This document shows, piece after piece, positions 17,806 to 26,085 of a stretch of DNA of 64,000 nucleotides; position 1 is the first letter of the stretch, and each line of letters starts with the position of its first letter. A program made the translations under genes and the position numbers. Under the pieces are notes generated by a model, which was given only the letters and a program-made list of their open reading frames with translations, did not search any database and was not told the origin of the DNA. Origin of the DNA: Telluribacter sp035998675 (GTDB lineage Bacteria; Bacteroidota; Bacteroidia; Cytophagales; Spirosomataceae); NCBI RefSeq assembly GCF_035998675.1, contig NZ_DASYHI010000024.1, positions 124,001 through 188,000 of the forward strand, read 5' to 3'.

Positions 17806-19242
17806 TTACTTCCCCCTCACCGGCCGGTACCTGACCGATACCCACATGCCCGTCGTAAACAGATTTACTTTTCCGTAGCCTATTTTCCGGAGCGGGAGCC
17901 GCACGTAGGGCTCAGCCAGCAGGGATAACCGGTCAGAAAGATGGTACTCATAGCCAACAGAGGCGTTGAGGTGGCTCAGCCAGTACCAGCCCGTTTGGCC
18001 TTCCCAGCGCCAGCGCTTTATGCTGGGATCAGGGCGCTCGTAGTGGTACTTGTATATTTCTTTCTGCATGCGGTAGGACGACAGCCCCGTTCCCACAAAC
18101 CAGGTCGAACGAGTACCCTGCTCTATATCATAGCGCAGGTTCAGGGGAATCTCGAGTACCTGGCAGTCGCCGTCTACACTGCTGGGCTTAACGTACTGAT
18201 TCCAGTAGGCGGGCCATTCATACTGGCCGGGTAAGGCCTGGTAGGTTTTCAGACTCCTGATTACACCCGTCTGCAGGTACAACCGGGAGGTTACTGAGTA
18301 GTCTATCAGCAACGAGGCTGACGGTCCCGGTCTGGATAGACCCGGTGAAGTAAAGTCTCTTAAGCCAACCGAACTCATATCGGGTGATACCCCCAGCCGC
18401 ACCGCCCATTTGGCCGCGGGAGAGCGATACTTAACTACTGGCCCGGGAACCCCGGGGCTAACCACCGGCGCAGCGAAGTGGTGGTTAGTCTGGTAGGTCA
18501 GCCGGGGTAGTAAAGGTGCTACCTCCATTACCCGATTTAGCTGCACCTGGTTTTCTTCCGGCACACTCTCCCAGGTAGTTTCACTGGCTGTGGCCGCAAG
18601 GCCTTCTCCTCCACTTTCAACAGTCCCTAAACCATCAGCGATTTTTTCGGCCTGATTCGATAAAAGCTCACCCTTGCTACGTATACGCTGCTGAGCGGTA
18701 CCTTTATCCCTATTTTGATGGGATGCCCCGTCGCCCTCCGCTCTACCAGAAAGGGTAGATTGTAGCCGCACTCCGCTTGCGTCTGGCTGGCGCCGGGGCT
18801 GTATCTTCTGAGCATTCTGCTCCTGATTTTCTGTACTAGTTAGTCCTTTCAGTTCCGCCGAAGCAGCCGGAATTGCTACCCGACCTTCAGTACGCACAGG
18901 TATCATGCTTTGCTGCGGTCCCTGTCTACTTTTATCAGTATCCATTTGGGGCTGAGCTGCTTCCGCTACCGGCTTTCCTGACGTGGTTGCTGCCCTTTGT
19001 TCTTCTGCGTCAGTAGTTGTGCTCCGGTAGTAAGTACCCAGTCCGCCAGCGAGCAACAGCAGCAACAGGCCTCCTCCGAGCCACCATTTCCTGAGCTGAC
19101 CCGTGCCCGTCGGGGCGGGAGAGTCATCCAGCCGTTCCCGCAGGCTGTCCCAGTCGGCGGGGTCGTAGGCGGGCTTCAGCTCTTCAGCAGACTTCCTGAA
19201 GAGCTCATCCAGCCGGTCATCTGGTAACTCGTTCATAGTCAT
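17806..19242 (-). CDS. predicted dual-membrane-spanning anti-sigma factor with C-terminal outer-membrane barrel
   Basis: This 478-residue protein has three parts. A short acidic cytoplasmic head (1-48, PDDRLDELFRKSAEELKP) looks like a sigma-binding anti-sigma domain. One membrane helix follows (about 49-70, WWLGGGLLLLLLAGGLGTYY). After a long Gln/Ser/Glu-rich, low-complexity linker (70-265) comes a beta-barrel-like domain (about 270-478, alternating strands such as LLIDYSVTSRLYLQTG). This matches the architecture of the Dma proteins reported from Bacteroides thetaiotaomicron, which span both membranes and control an ECF sigma factor. Its start overlaps the end of the sigma gene by 26 bp, which indicates coupled translation. 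The role is inferred from architecture and position. Confidence 0.75.
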   Translation of the reverse strand: MTMNELPDDRLDELFRKSAEELKPAYDPADWDSLRERLDDSPAPTGTGQLRKWWLGGGLLLLLLAGGLGTYYRSTTTDAEEQRAATTSGKPVAEAAQPQMDTDKSRQGPQQSMIPVRTEGRVAIPAASAELKGLTSTENQEQNAQKIQPRRQPDASGVRLQSTLSGRAEGDGASHQNRDKGTAQQRIRSKGELLSNQAEKIADGLGTVESGGEGLAATASETTWESVPEENQVQLNRVMEVAPLLPRLTYQTNHHFAAPVVSPGVPGPVVKYRSPAAKWAVRLGVSPDMSSVGLRDFTSPGLSRPGPSASLLIDYSVTSRLYLQTGVIRSLKTYQALPGQYEWPAYWNQYVKPSSVDGDCQVLEIPLNLRYDIEQGTRSTWFVGTGLSSYRMQKEIYKYHYERPDPSIKRWRWEGQTGWYWLSHLNASVGYEYHLSDRLSLLAEPYVRLPLRKIGYGKVNLFTTGMWVSVRYRPVRGK

Positions 19243-19831
19243 CTGCGTTTTTTTGGGCTAACATTACTTTTAGTTTTTGGCGGGCGCGTGACAGGTTTGA
19301 TTTGGAACCTCCCACCGTTATTCCCAGTTGTTCGGCTATTTCTTCGTGGGTGTAGCCATCTATGACCGCCATACAGAACGTGACGCGGTACGAAGGCGGC
19401 AATTGCTGGATCATACCAATCAGTTCCTCGTGTGACAGCTGACTTGTGGCGGTTTCGTCCACCGAAACATTTTCGGCTGCCTCTACGCCCTCGTGCCCCT
19501 GATGCTGCCGCAGTGGAGACTGCCCCAGTGGATGCTGCCTCTGTTCGCGGCGGAAATGGTCCAGCGCCGTGTTGATCATGATCCGGCTCATCCAGGCTTT
19601 GAAAGAGCGTTCCGAGTCAAAACTTTCCAGTTTGGTAAATATTTTCAAAAACCCGTCGTTCAGGATTTCTTTGGCCTCGTCCCGACTTCGGGTATAGCGT
19701 AGGCAGATTCCCATGGCGTAGCCGTAGAATTGCCGATAGAGCAATTCCTGACTACGACGGTCTTTGAGCAAACAGCCGTCGAGCAGTTCAAGAAGAACAG
19801 CGGAGTTGTACCCGGGCATGTTGTCGGTCAT
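19217..19831 (-). CDS. ECF-type RNA polymerase sigma factor
   Basis: Sigma-70 family factor of 204 residues. Region 2 is at about 40-105 (YAMGICLRYTRSRDEAKEILNDGFLKIF, FKAWMSRIMINTALD). Region 4 is at about 145-200, with the helix-turn-helix HEEIAEQLGITVGGSKSNLSRARQKL. A Gln/His-rich spacer links the two. It is the first gene of the operon with the dual-membrane anti-sigma, Rieske, DUF5777 and yceI genes, so it probably drives that operon itself in response to an envelope signal. No candidate promoter motif could be shown. Distinct from the FecI-like sigma at 34906-35586. Confidence 0.92.
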   Translation of the reverse strand: MTDNMPGYNSAVLLELLDGCLLKDRRSQELLYRQFYGYAMGICLRYTRSRDEAKEILNDGFLKIFTKLESFDSERSFKAWMSRIMINTALDHFRREQRQHPLGQSPLRQHQGHEGVEAAENVSVDETATSQLSHEELIGMIQQLPPSYRVTFCMAVIDGYTHEEIAEQLGITVGGSKSNLSRARQKLKVMLAQKNADDYERVTR

Positions 19832-19912
19832 TCTTTATACAGCATATACGACCGAAGGTAAAGAAGGGTTGCCTGAAGTAATAGTGATTGGAGAAAATAA
19901 TTGTAGCTACAT

Positions 19913-19950
19913 AAAAAACGCATGAGAAATAATCTTCCCATGCGTTTTTT
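19913..19950 (-). terminator. terminator after the ribBA-GNAT operon
   Basis: AAAAAACGCATG pairs with CATGCGTTTTTT, giving a hairpin with a T run on either strand. It follows the GNAT stop by 26 bp on the minus strand and separates it from the sigma-factor gene upstream region. Confidence 0.8.
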
Positions 19951-19976
19951 AATGGTAAAACCAGGTACCTGGTACG

Positions 19977-20420
19977 TTATGATTTTAAAGCAAAATGCAG
20001 ACTTGTGACCTGAAAACGCTTGTTGAGATAGAGCCGGTGCGCATCGGTACGGGCTTCGCTCACGCCGGAGTCCAGGTGTACCTCGTCGTAACCATCGCGC
20101 CGGGCGTAGTCCAGAATCCAGTCCAGTAGCTGGCCCGCGTAGCCTTTGCCCCGGTACTCCGGCAGGGTCGACAGGTCATCAATATAAATATACTTACCCC
20201 GGAAGAGGTTATAGCCCGTTTCAAATACCGCTACCGCCGCCGCTTCCGGAACACCCGCTGCATCTTTTTCCTCTACAAAAATCATCTGCCGGTTATCGGC
20301 CAGGGTACGACGAATGGCCACCGCGTAGGCTTCGTCGGAAAGTTTGGGGCGAAGTGCCTGTACGACCCGGCGGCACTTGCGCAGGTCTTCATCGGAGGTA
20401 GCTTTCAGTATGGAGATCAT
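19977..20420 (-). CDS. GNAT family N-acetyltransferase
   Basis: Acetyl-CoA-dependent acyltransferase of 147 residues covering one GNAT fold. The acetyl-CoA pyrophosphate loop is EYRGKGYAGQLL, preceded by the conserved strand YIYIDDLSTLPE. Its start overlaps the stop of ribBA by 4 bp (ATGA), so the two are translated together. The acceptor is unknown, and linkage to riboflavin synthesis may be only transcriptional convenience. Confidence 0.88.
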   Translation of the reverse strand: MISILKATSDEDLRKCRRVVQALRPKLSDEAYAVAIRRTLADNRQMIFVEEKDAAGVPEAAAVAVFETGYNLFRGKYIYIDDLSTLPEYRGKGYAGQLLDWILDYARRDGYDEVHLDSGVSEARTDAHRLYLNKRFQVTSLHFALKS

Positions 20421-21658
20421 TCTTTCAGGATAGTGAGGTTTTTCAGCAGGTGGCCCATTTTGTCGCGCTTGGTCAGCAGGTACTGCTCGTTGTGGGGGTT
20501 GGAGGCAATTTCAATGGCAATAGAATCCACGATTTCCAGGCCGTAGCCCATCAGACCCACGCGTTTTTTCGGATTATTGGAAATAAGGTTAATCTTGGTA
20601 ATACCCAGGTCACGCAGGATTTGAGCGCCCACGCCGTAGTCGCGCTCGTCCATCTGAAAGCCTAACTCCAGATTGGCTTCTACGGTATCACGACCCATTT
20701 CCTGTAGCTTATACGCTTTTAGTTTATTGATAAGCCCAATACCCCGCCCCTCCTGGTTCATGTACAGTACTACCCCTTTGCCGGCCTTATCCACCATTTG
20801 CATGGCCGCGTGGAGTTGTCCGCCGCAGTCGCAGCGGCATGAACCGAAAATATCGCCCGTTACGCAGGACGAATGTACCCGTACCAGTACCGGCTCGTCT
20901 TTCTCCCAGATACCTTTCACCAGGGCCAGGTGCAGATCCCCGGTGTTCAGCTGACGGTAGGCGATAAGATCAAAATGACCCCAGTCGGTAGGCATATCCA
21001 CCCCTATCTCCCGCTTAATGAGCGTTTCCTGCTGCAGGCGGTACTCGATCAGGTCTTTGATACTAACGAGCTTCATGCCCAGCCGGTCGGCCACCTGCCG
21101 TAGCTCGGGCAGGCGGGCCATGGAGCCGTCTTCGTTGAGTACCTCCACCAAAACGCCGGCGGGTGCCAGTCCGGCCAGACGAGGGAAATCCACGGCGGCT
21201 TCGGTATGTCCTGTGCGGCGAAGTACACCGCCCTGCCGGGCTTTCAAAGGAAATATATGGCCGGGACGGCCCAGGTCTTCGGGTTTGGTTTCGGGATTAA
21301 CCAGCGCTTGTATCGTTTTGGCCCGGTCGCTCGCCGAAATACCCGTGGTACAGCCTTGGCCCAGCAGGTCAACGGATACGGTAAAGGCGGTTTCGTGCGT
21401 AGCCGTATTTTTACCAACCATCATCTCCAGCTCGAGCTCCTCACAGCGTTCTTCGGTAAGCGCCACGCAAATAAGACCGCGCCCTTCGCGCGCCATAAAG
21501 TTTATTATTTCGGGCGTAACCCGGTCGGCGGCGCAAATCATATCTCCTTCGTTCTCACGATCTTCGTCATCCACGACTATGATTATCTTGCCAGCTTGTA
21601 TATCTTTGATTGCGTCTTCGATGGAATCAAGCGAAATTTTGGTACTATTGTTGCTCAT
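20417..21658 (-). CDS. ribBA: bifunctional 3,4-dihydroxy-2-butanone 4-phosphate synthase / GTP cyclohydrolase II
   Basis: Catalyses two committed steps of riboflavin synthesis. The RibB half (about 1-210) has the DDEDRENEGD metal/substrate motif and the RxGHTEAAVD segment. The RibA half (about 215-413) has the zinc ligands in SSCVTGDIFGSCRCDC, the LYMNQEGRGIGL motif and the GVGAQILRDLGI stretch. Both domains keep their motifs. The ATG at 21658 (MSNNSTKISLD) is preferred over an in-frame start 30 bp further upstream because it agrees with the usual family N-terminus. No FMN riboswitch fold is seen in the 120 bp leader. It is divergent from the CHU_C protein gene. Confidence 0.97.
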   Translation of the reverse strand: MSNNSTKISLDSIEDAIKDIQAGKIIIVVDDEDRENEGDMICAADRVTPEIINFMAREGRGLICVALTEERCEELELEMMVGKNTATHETAFTVSVDLLGQGCTTGISASDRAKTIQALVNPETKPEDLGRPGHIFPLKARQGGVLRRTGHTEAAVDFPRLAGLAPAGVLVEVLNEDGSMARLPELRQVADRLGMKLVSIKDLIEYRLQQETLIKREIGVDMPTDWGHFDLIAYRQLNTGDLHLALVKGIWEKDEPVLVRVHSSCVTGDIFGSCRCDCGGQLHAAMQMVDKAGKGVVLYMNQEGRGIGLINKLKAYKLQEMGRDTVEANLELGFQMDERDYGVGAQILRDLGITKINLISNNPKKRVGLMGYGLEIVDSIAIEIASNPHNEQYLLTKRDKMGHLLKNLTILKE

Positions 21659-21829
21659 TAGTGAGGTTGATGAAAAATAGTTAAGCAATTAATAACGTTT
21701 TAAACGGTAAAGGTACAGGGTTAGCTCCGAAACTCTTACTTTTGACTACTGAATAAACAAAGGTTTAGGGCAATCCGTTTCTTGTCTATACTTTCTATCA
21801 GAGAATCAACTCTTTTTAGCAGCGGGACT

Positions 21830-23791
21830 GTGAGGCAAAATCTACTTTCTAAATATGTATCGGGCCAATGCTTCCTGTTCAGCCTGCTGCTGCTGGTTGC
21901 ACTGCTGAGAATTCAGGAAAGTAAGGCGCAGGGGCTTTGTGACGCCGGTAGCCAGCGGGGAGAATTTACGGTAGCTCCCACCTCAGGCTGTGCCCCCCTT
22001 ACCGTGACCGTGCGAAATACCAAAGCCGGTGCCTCCAATATTAACTGGGACTACAACTACCAGGGTCAAACCAGCCCTACCTACACCCAGTCGCTTACAA
22101 ACACGTATACCAAGGCAGGTACTTACACTATTCTACAGGCCGGAAGCGCCAGCGGGACCGGCTTTACCGCCTGCAAAACGGTTAAAGTACTGGATACCAC
22201 TCAGCCCAATGTAAAGGTTACAGCCTGCGCGGACGGCAAGGTAAAGCTGACCGTAGTGGACGACAGCATTTTTCAGCAGTACGACCAAATTGAAGTACAG
22301 TGGAACGACGGCTCCGGGGTGAATTACGTTAACAAAGGCGAACCCCTGGAACTGGAACATACGTACTCGGGTACCGGCCAGCGGCAAATCAGGGTACGCG
22401 GCGTGTACTTCTCGGGTAGCTGTAACGGTGGTAAATCCAATGACTATATTGTTACGCTTAATAATATACAGCTTGATAAGGTGGTTGTCAGCCGGGTGGA
22501 AAGCCGGGCCGACAGCAATGTTATCGTTTCGTACGCAGGCGTGCAGGGAGCCGAGTCGGAGGTGTTGATCAAGAGCGGAGGTGGCAACTACGGCGGAACG
22601 GGTATTAAGAGCAAGGTGGGCGGTAACCATCAGATAACGTTACCCAAGCCGGACCCCAACGTAGTACACTGCCTCAGAATAAAGACATCGGATGTGTGCG
22701 GCAACAGCAAAGAGTCCAACGAAGTCTGTACCACGGTCCTGAGGGGAACACCAGAAAACGAGCGCAATGTACTGGGCTGGTCGGAATACCCCATGGCTAC
22801 CGGCTTTGTGGAGTACCGGGTACTACGCAACAATGTGGTCGTAAAAACTATTACGGGCGTTAAAAATATTTCTTACATTGATACCGACGTGGAATGCGGC
22901 GTTACCTACCGTTACCAGGTCATTGCCGAAACAAAAACAATCATGTCAGTATCGGCGCCGGTTGAGGTAACCGCCATCTCCACCAGAAAGCCCGGTACTA
23001 TTACGCAGGCGCTGGTAAGTGTAGAGCAGGATGGTTCCGTATCGCTGCTGGCCGTGCCGCCGGTCTTAGGGCAAACCACCTCCTTCAAAATGTTTATTGA
23101 GCGGGCCGAAAGCGGTAGTAACGACTTCAAGGAAATTGGGGTAATGACCAACAACAACCGGTATACTGACAAGACAGCTCAAACCTCCGCCCGCTCTTAC
23201 TGCTACCGCATTTCGTACGAAAACGCCTGCGGTAACCGCTCCGACCCCAGCGAGGCGATCTGTACGGTATGGCTGCAGCGCAACGGTACCGCCATTCGCT
23301 GGACCACCGATGAACCTTTTATCGACAACGTAGGCTCCTACTTTGTAATAAAACTGAATACCAATGGTGGCTCCAGCGAAACGCCCGTTGGCTTCAATAC
23401 TACCTACGACCCCCGCGCCGACGACCCCAACGAGCAGGAATTCAGCTACCAGGTACGGGTACGCTCGCGCAATGGCAACTTCCTGAGCTACTCCAACGTC
23501 ATTAATTTCCGTCGGGAAGCGGCCCTGTTCCTGCCTGATGCCTTTTCGCCTAACGGCGACGGACAAAATGATGTGTTTCAGGTAAAGGGCGTCTATTTTG
23601 ACTCGTTCCTGATGCTGATCTACAATCGTTGGGGCGAAGTAGTACACCGCTCTACGGATGCCGCTCAGGGCTGGGACGGTACTATCAATGGCGTACGCGC
23701 CCCCGAAGGCAATTACATTTACCGGGTTGAAATCAAAGACAACACCTCCCGGCCGTTCGTAAAAACCGGAACGCTTCTGCTTATGCGCTAA
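21830..23791 (+). CDS. secreted PKD / fibronectin-like protein with gliding-motility CHU_C C-terminal domain
   Basis: Predicted type IX secretion cargo, about 653 residues from a GTG start. A TTG at 21782 is possible but gives an overlong signal peptide. The signal ends near ESKAQG. A PKD domain follows (PTSGCAPLTVTVRN through TYTKAGTYT). Fibronectin type III-like modules fill about 200-560, with repeated VxYRVxxxN and RSYCYRISYENACGN patterns. The C-terminal 85 residues are the CHU_C/gliding-motility sorting domain: FLPDAFSPNGDGQNDVF, IYNRWGEVV and PEGNYIYRVE. It is probably displayed at the surface or secreted, for adhesion. Confidence 0.9.
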   Translation: MRQNLLSKYVSGQCFLFSLLLLVALLRIQESKAQGLCDAGSQRGEFTVAPTSGCAPLTVTVRNTKAGASNINWDYNYQGQTSPTYTQSLTNTYTKAGTYTILQAGSASGTGFTACKTVKVLDTTQPNVKVTACADGKVKLTVVDDSIFQQYDQIEVQWNDGSGVNYVNKGEPLELEHTYSGTGQRQIRVRGVYFSGSCNGGKSNDYIVTLNNIQLDKVVVSRVESRADSNVIVSYAGVQGAESEVLIKSGGGNYGGTGIKSKVGGNHQITLPKPDPNVVHCLRIKTSDVCGNSKESNEVCTTVLRGTPENERNVLGWSEYPMATGFVEYRVLRNNVVVKTITGVKNISYIDTDVECGVTYRYQVIAETKTIMSVSAPVEVTAISTRKPGTITQALVSVEQDGSVSLLAVPPVLGQTTSFKMFIERAESGSNDFKEIGVMTNNNRYTDKTAQTSARSYCYRISYENACGNRSDPSEAICTVWLQRNGTAIRWTTDEPFIDNVGSYFVIKLNTNGGSSETPVGFNTTYDPRADDPNEQEFSYQVRVRSRNGNFLSYSNVINFRREAALFLPDAFSPNGDGQNDVFQVKGVYFDSFLMLIYNRWGEVVHRSTDAAQGWDGTINGVRAPEGNYIYRVEIKDNTSRPFVKTGTLLLMR

Positions 23792-23797
23792 ATGCGT

Positions 23798-23805
23798 TAT
23801 CTTTG
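23798..23805 (+). promoter_or_regulatory. -7 promoter element for ybaB
   Basis: TATCTTTG fits TAnnTTTG exactly and lies 49 bp before the ybaB ATG, starting just after the CHU_C gene stop. No clear TTG at -33. Confidence 0.55.
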
Positions 23806-23853
23806 CGCTTCTTAAGAGACTGGTATTATCTTTTCAATTTAACGTAAGATACG

Positions 23854-24201
23854 ATGTTTGGAAATATGGGTGATATGATGGGCCTGATGGGCAAGATGAA
23901 AGACTTGCAGGCCCGAATGAAGGAAGCGCAGGAACAGCTGTCCGGCATTACGGAATCAGCTGAGTCGGGTGCCGGTATGGTACGTGTAACCGTCAACGGG
24001 CAGAAAAAAGTAGTTTCGCTGGAGATAGATAATGACCTCATCAAGCCAGACGACAAGGAGATGCTACAGGACCTGGTGGTGGCGGCCGTCAACAAAGCGC
24101 TGGAAAATATTGAGCCCAAAGTAAAAGAACATTTACAAAAAGCGACCGAAGGGGTACTTCCCAATATTCCGGGTCTGGACCTGGGCGGCTTTATGAAATA
24201 A
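23854..24201 (+). CDS. ybaB: YbaB/EbfC nucleoid-associated protein
   Basis: Small DNA-binding protein of 115 residues. The N-terminal Met/Gly-rich segment (MFGNMGDMMGLMGKMK) and the helix KDLQARMKEAQEQL are followed by the core GAGMVRVTVNGQKKVVSLEID and the C-terminal helix NKALENIEPKVKEHL, as in YbaB/EbfC. It is thought to form dimers that bind DNA as a tweezer. Elsewhere it often sits with dnaX and recR; here it is followed 12 bp later by a glycosyltransferase gene, with which it may be co-transcribed. Confidence 0.95.
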   Translation: MFGNMGDMMGLMGKMKDLQARMKEAQEQLSGITESAESGAGMVRVTVNGQKKVVSLEIDNDLIKPDDKEMLQDLVVAAVNKALENIEPKVKEHLQKATEGVLPNIPGLDLGGFMK

Positions 24202-24212
24202 AGGCGCTTCGG

Positions 24213-25247
24213 ATGTCACAGGTTGCCATTGTTATCCTGAATTACAACGGAAAACAGTATCTCGAAAAATTTCTTCCCAGCGTACTTGCTCACTCCTCCG
24301 GCCATGAGGTATGGGTGGCCGACAACGCCTCCACCGACGGCTCCCCGGACTGGCTGCGCACACGGCATCCGGAGGTACATCTCCTGCCGCTCGCTACCAA
24401 TCAGGGGTACGCCGGAGGCTACAACTACGCTTTACGGTCCATCCGGGCCGACTACTACGTTCTGTTAAACTCCGACGTCGAAGTTACGCCCGGCTGGATT
24501 GAACCCGTAATAGCCCACCTGGAAACGGATGAGCAGGTAGCGGTCTGCCAGCCCAAAATACGCGCCTACCACCTGCCTACCCACTTTGAATACGCCGGTG
24601 CCGCCGGAGGCTACATGGACTACCTGGGGTACCCTTTCTGCCGGGGACGACTATTTGACACCCTCGAGGCCGACCAGGGACAGTACGACGACATTGCCGA
24701 TGTATTTTGGGCTACGGGTGCCTGCCTGTTTGTACGGGCCGGTGCGTTTCACGAAGTAAAAGGCTTTGACGCGCGTTTTTTCGCCCACATGGAAGAGATA
24801 GACCTCTGCTGGCGGCTCCTGAACCAGGGGTACCGCATTACCTACTGCGGCTTCTCGACGGTGTACCACGTAGGCGGAGGTACCCTGCACAAGTCCAACC
24901 CGCGCAAGACCTTCCTGAACTACCGCAATAACCTGATTATGCTGTACAAGAACCTGCCCTCGGGCAGGCGCTGGAAGACTATTCTGATGCGGCTGGTACT
25001 GGACGGTACGTCCAGCGTCCGCTTTATGGCCACCGGAGCCTGGCCCGACGTATGGGCCATTGTACGGGCGCACTTTGCTTTTTATGGTATGGTCCCTGAA
25101 TTGTCAAAGGAATTGAAGCGTAGTACATACCGGGCACCGTTGTACTACCGCAGTGTGGTATGGGAGTATTTTGTAAATAAAAAACATTTGTTTCCGGAGC
25201 TTCCCCAGTTGTACCGGAAGGGCTTTCCTAAAGCTCCCAAATCGTAG
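24213..25247 (+). CDS. family 2 glycosyltransferase (rhamnosyltransferase-like)
   Basis: GT-A enzyme of 344 residues that transfers a nucleotide-activated sugar. It shows the GT2 order: VILNYNGKQYL at the nucleotide-binding N-terminus, ADNASTDGSPDWL, the metal motif LLNSDVEV, FWATGACLFVRAGAF, and HMEEIDLCWRL with the likely catalytic acid. The C-terminal part carries HVGGGTLHKSNPRKTFLNYRNN, common in WbbL-like rhamnosyltransferases. It lies 12 bp after ybaB. Its 3' end overlaps the convergent PspC gene by 20 bp. Acceptor and sugar are unknown. Confidence 0.9.
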   Translation: MSQVAIVILNYNGKQYLEKFLPSVLAHSSGHEVWVADNASTDGSPDWLRTRHPEVHLLPLATNQGYAGGYNYALRSIRADYYVLLNSDVEVTPGWIEPVIAHLETDEQVAVCQPKIRAYHLPTHFEYAGAAGGYMDYLGYPFCRGRLFDTLEADQGQYDDIADVFWATGACLFVRAGAFHEVKGFDARFFAHMEEIDLCWRLLNQGYRITYCGFSTVYHVGGGTLHKSNPRKTFLNYRNNLIMLYKNLPSGRRWKTILMRLVLDGTSSVRFMATGAWPDVWAIVRAHFAFYGMVPELSKELKRSTYRAPLYYRSVVWEYFVNKKHLFPELPQLYRKGFPKAPKS

Positions 25248-25461
25248 GGCTGTTGTGGCGACGCCAGTGCTTGCGGAGCTCCATCCAGAAAGCCAGCACC
25301 AGGTAGATAATTATAGGAGAACCAAAGGTAAGAAAGGTGGCATAGATAAAGTACAGCCTGATGCTGCTGGCCGAAATGCTAAGCTTTTCCCCAAGGCGGG
25401 CACACACACCAAAAATTTGGTCTTCTACGAAATAGCGAATCCGGTTCATCCCTTTGATCAT
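25228..25461 (-). CDS. PspC domain membrane protein
   Basis: A 77-residue phage-shock-protein C homologue. The N-terminal IFGVCARLGEKLSISASSIRLYF is the PspC motif, followed by one or two membrane passes (YATFLTFGSPIIIYLVLAFWM) and a basic tail. Such small stand-alone PspC proteins are common in Bacteroidota and probably sense or buffer envelope stress. The partner Psp genes are absent from the window. Confidence 0.85.
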   Translation of the reverse strand: MIKGMNRIRYFVEDQIFGVCARLGEKLSISASSIRLYFIYATFLTFGSPIIIYLVLAFWMELRKHWRRHNSPTIWEL

Positions 25462-25588
25462 GATTTAAAGCTCCAAAGTACTACTATTTAACATTGGTAG
25501 CAAATCCATCCGCTACGCTAATTTCTGAAAAAACCACGGATTATACGGGCTATAACTACCGCACAATCAAATTGTTTGGGCAAAATAG

Positions 25589-25617
25589 TTGGAATCCAAA
25601 CAATTTTTGTTTCTTTG
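25589..25617 (+). promoter_or_regulatory. candidate promoter of cspA with long 5' leader
   Basis: TTG at 25589-25591 and TTTCTTTG at 25610-25617, spaced by 18 bp, approximate the TTG/TAnnTTTG pair. This would give a leader of about 185 nt before the cold-shock gene, which is typical for cold-shock mRNAs. The leader holds a small hairpin (GCTTCtatccttGAAGC near 25739-25755) and an AT-rich stretch before the ATG. Confidence 0.4.
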
Positions 25618-25812
25618 CGTTTGAAGAATCTGTAAAATGTTTACTTCTTTGGCTGGCAAAAAGTATCAAAACAACCTCTCAATGTTTTTGTATCCGGAGT
25701 CTTTCCCGATTCATCATAACATGCGGGTAGTGCGCGTTGCTTCTATCCTTGAAGCGGGCATTTTCAATTCTTAACCTTTTTATTATTTTTTACAATTTCA
25801 TTTTTTATTATC

Positions 25813-26007
25813 ATGCAGACAGGTACTGTAAAATTTTTCAACGAAGCCAAGGGGTATGGTTTCATCGTTGAAGACGACACAAACAGGGACATCTTCGTTC
25901 ACGTGACTGGCTTGGGAGGTCTCACCATCCGTGAAAACGACCGCGTTGAGTACGAGGTTGTAGAAGGCAAAAAAGGACTTAATGCCGTACAAGTAAGAAA
26001 GATATAA
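25813..26007 (+). CDS. cspA: cold-shock domain protein
   Basis: A 64-residue single cold-shock domain, the full length of the family. RNA-binding motifs are visible as RNP1 KGYGFIV and RNP2 DIFVHVT, with the MQTGTVKFFNEAK start. It binds single-stranded RNA and DNA and melts mRNA structure. The gene is monocistronic, with a long AT-rich leader upstream and a perfect bidirectional terminator 23 bp downstream. Confidence 0.97.
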   Translation: MQTGTVKFFNEAKGYGFIVEDDTNRDIFVHVTGLGGLTIRENDRVEYEVVEGKKGLNAVQVRKI

Positions 26008-26029
26008 TTTTTCTTTTTCTGGCAGTGAA

Positions 26030-26068
26030 AAACAAAAAAACCGCGGCTTTGCTGCGGTTTTTTTGTTT
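26030..26068. terminator. bidirectional terminator between cspA and lysS
   Basis: A perfect 15 bp inverted repeat (AAACAAAAAAACCGC with GCGGTTTTTTTGTTT) with a 9-nt centre. T runs on both strands serve the convergent cspA and lysS genes. Confidence 0.93.
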
Positions 26069-26085
26069 GCGGGTACGCTAAGTAC

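Noticed and set aside
21659..21781. Possible FMN riboswitch before ribBA
   Set aside because: The leader is AT-rich and lacks the conserved FMN aptamer words.
25494..25730. 78-codon frame upstream of cspA
   Set aside because: It covers the expected promoter and leader of cspA and has no protein-like pattern.
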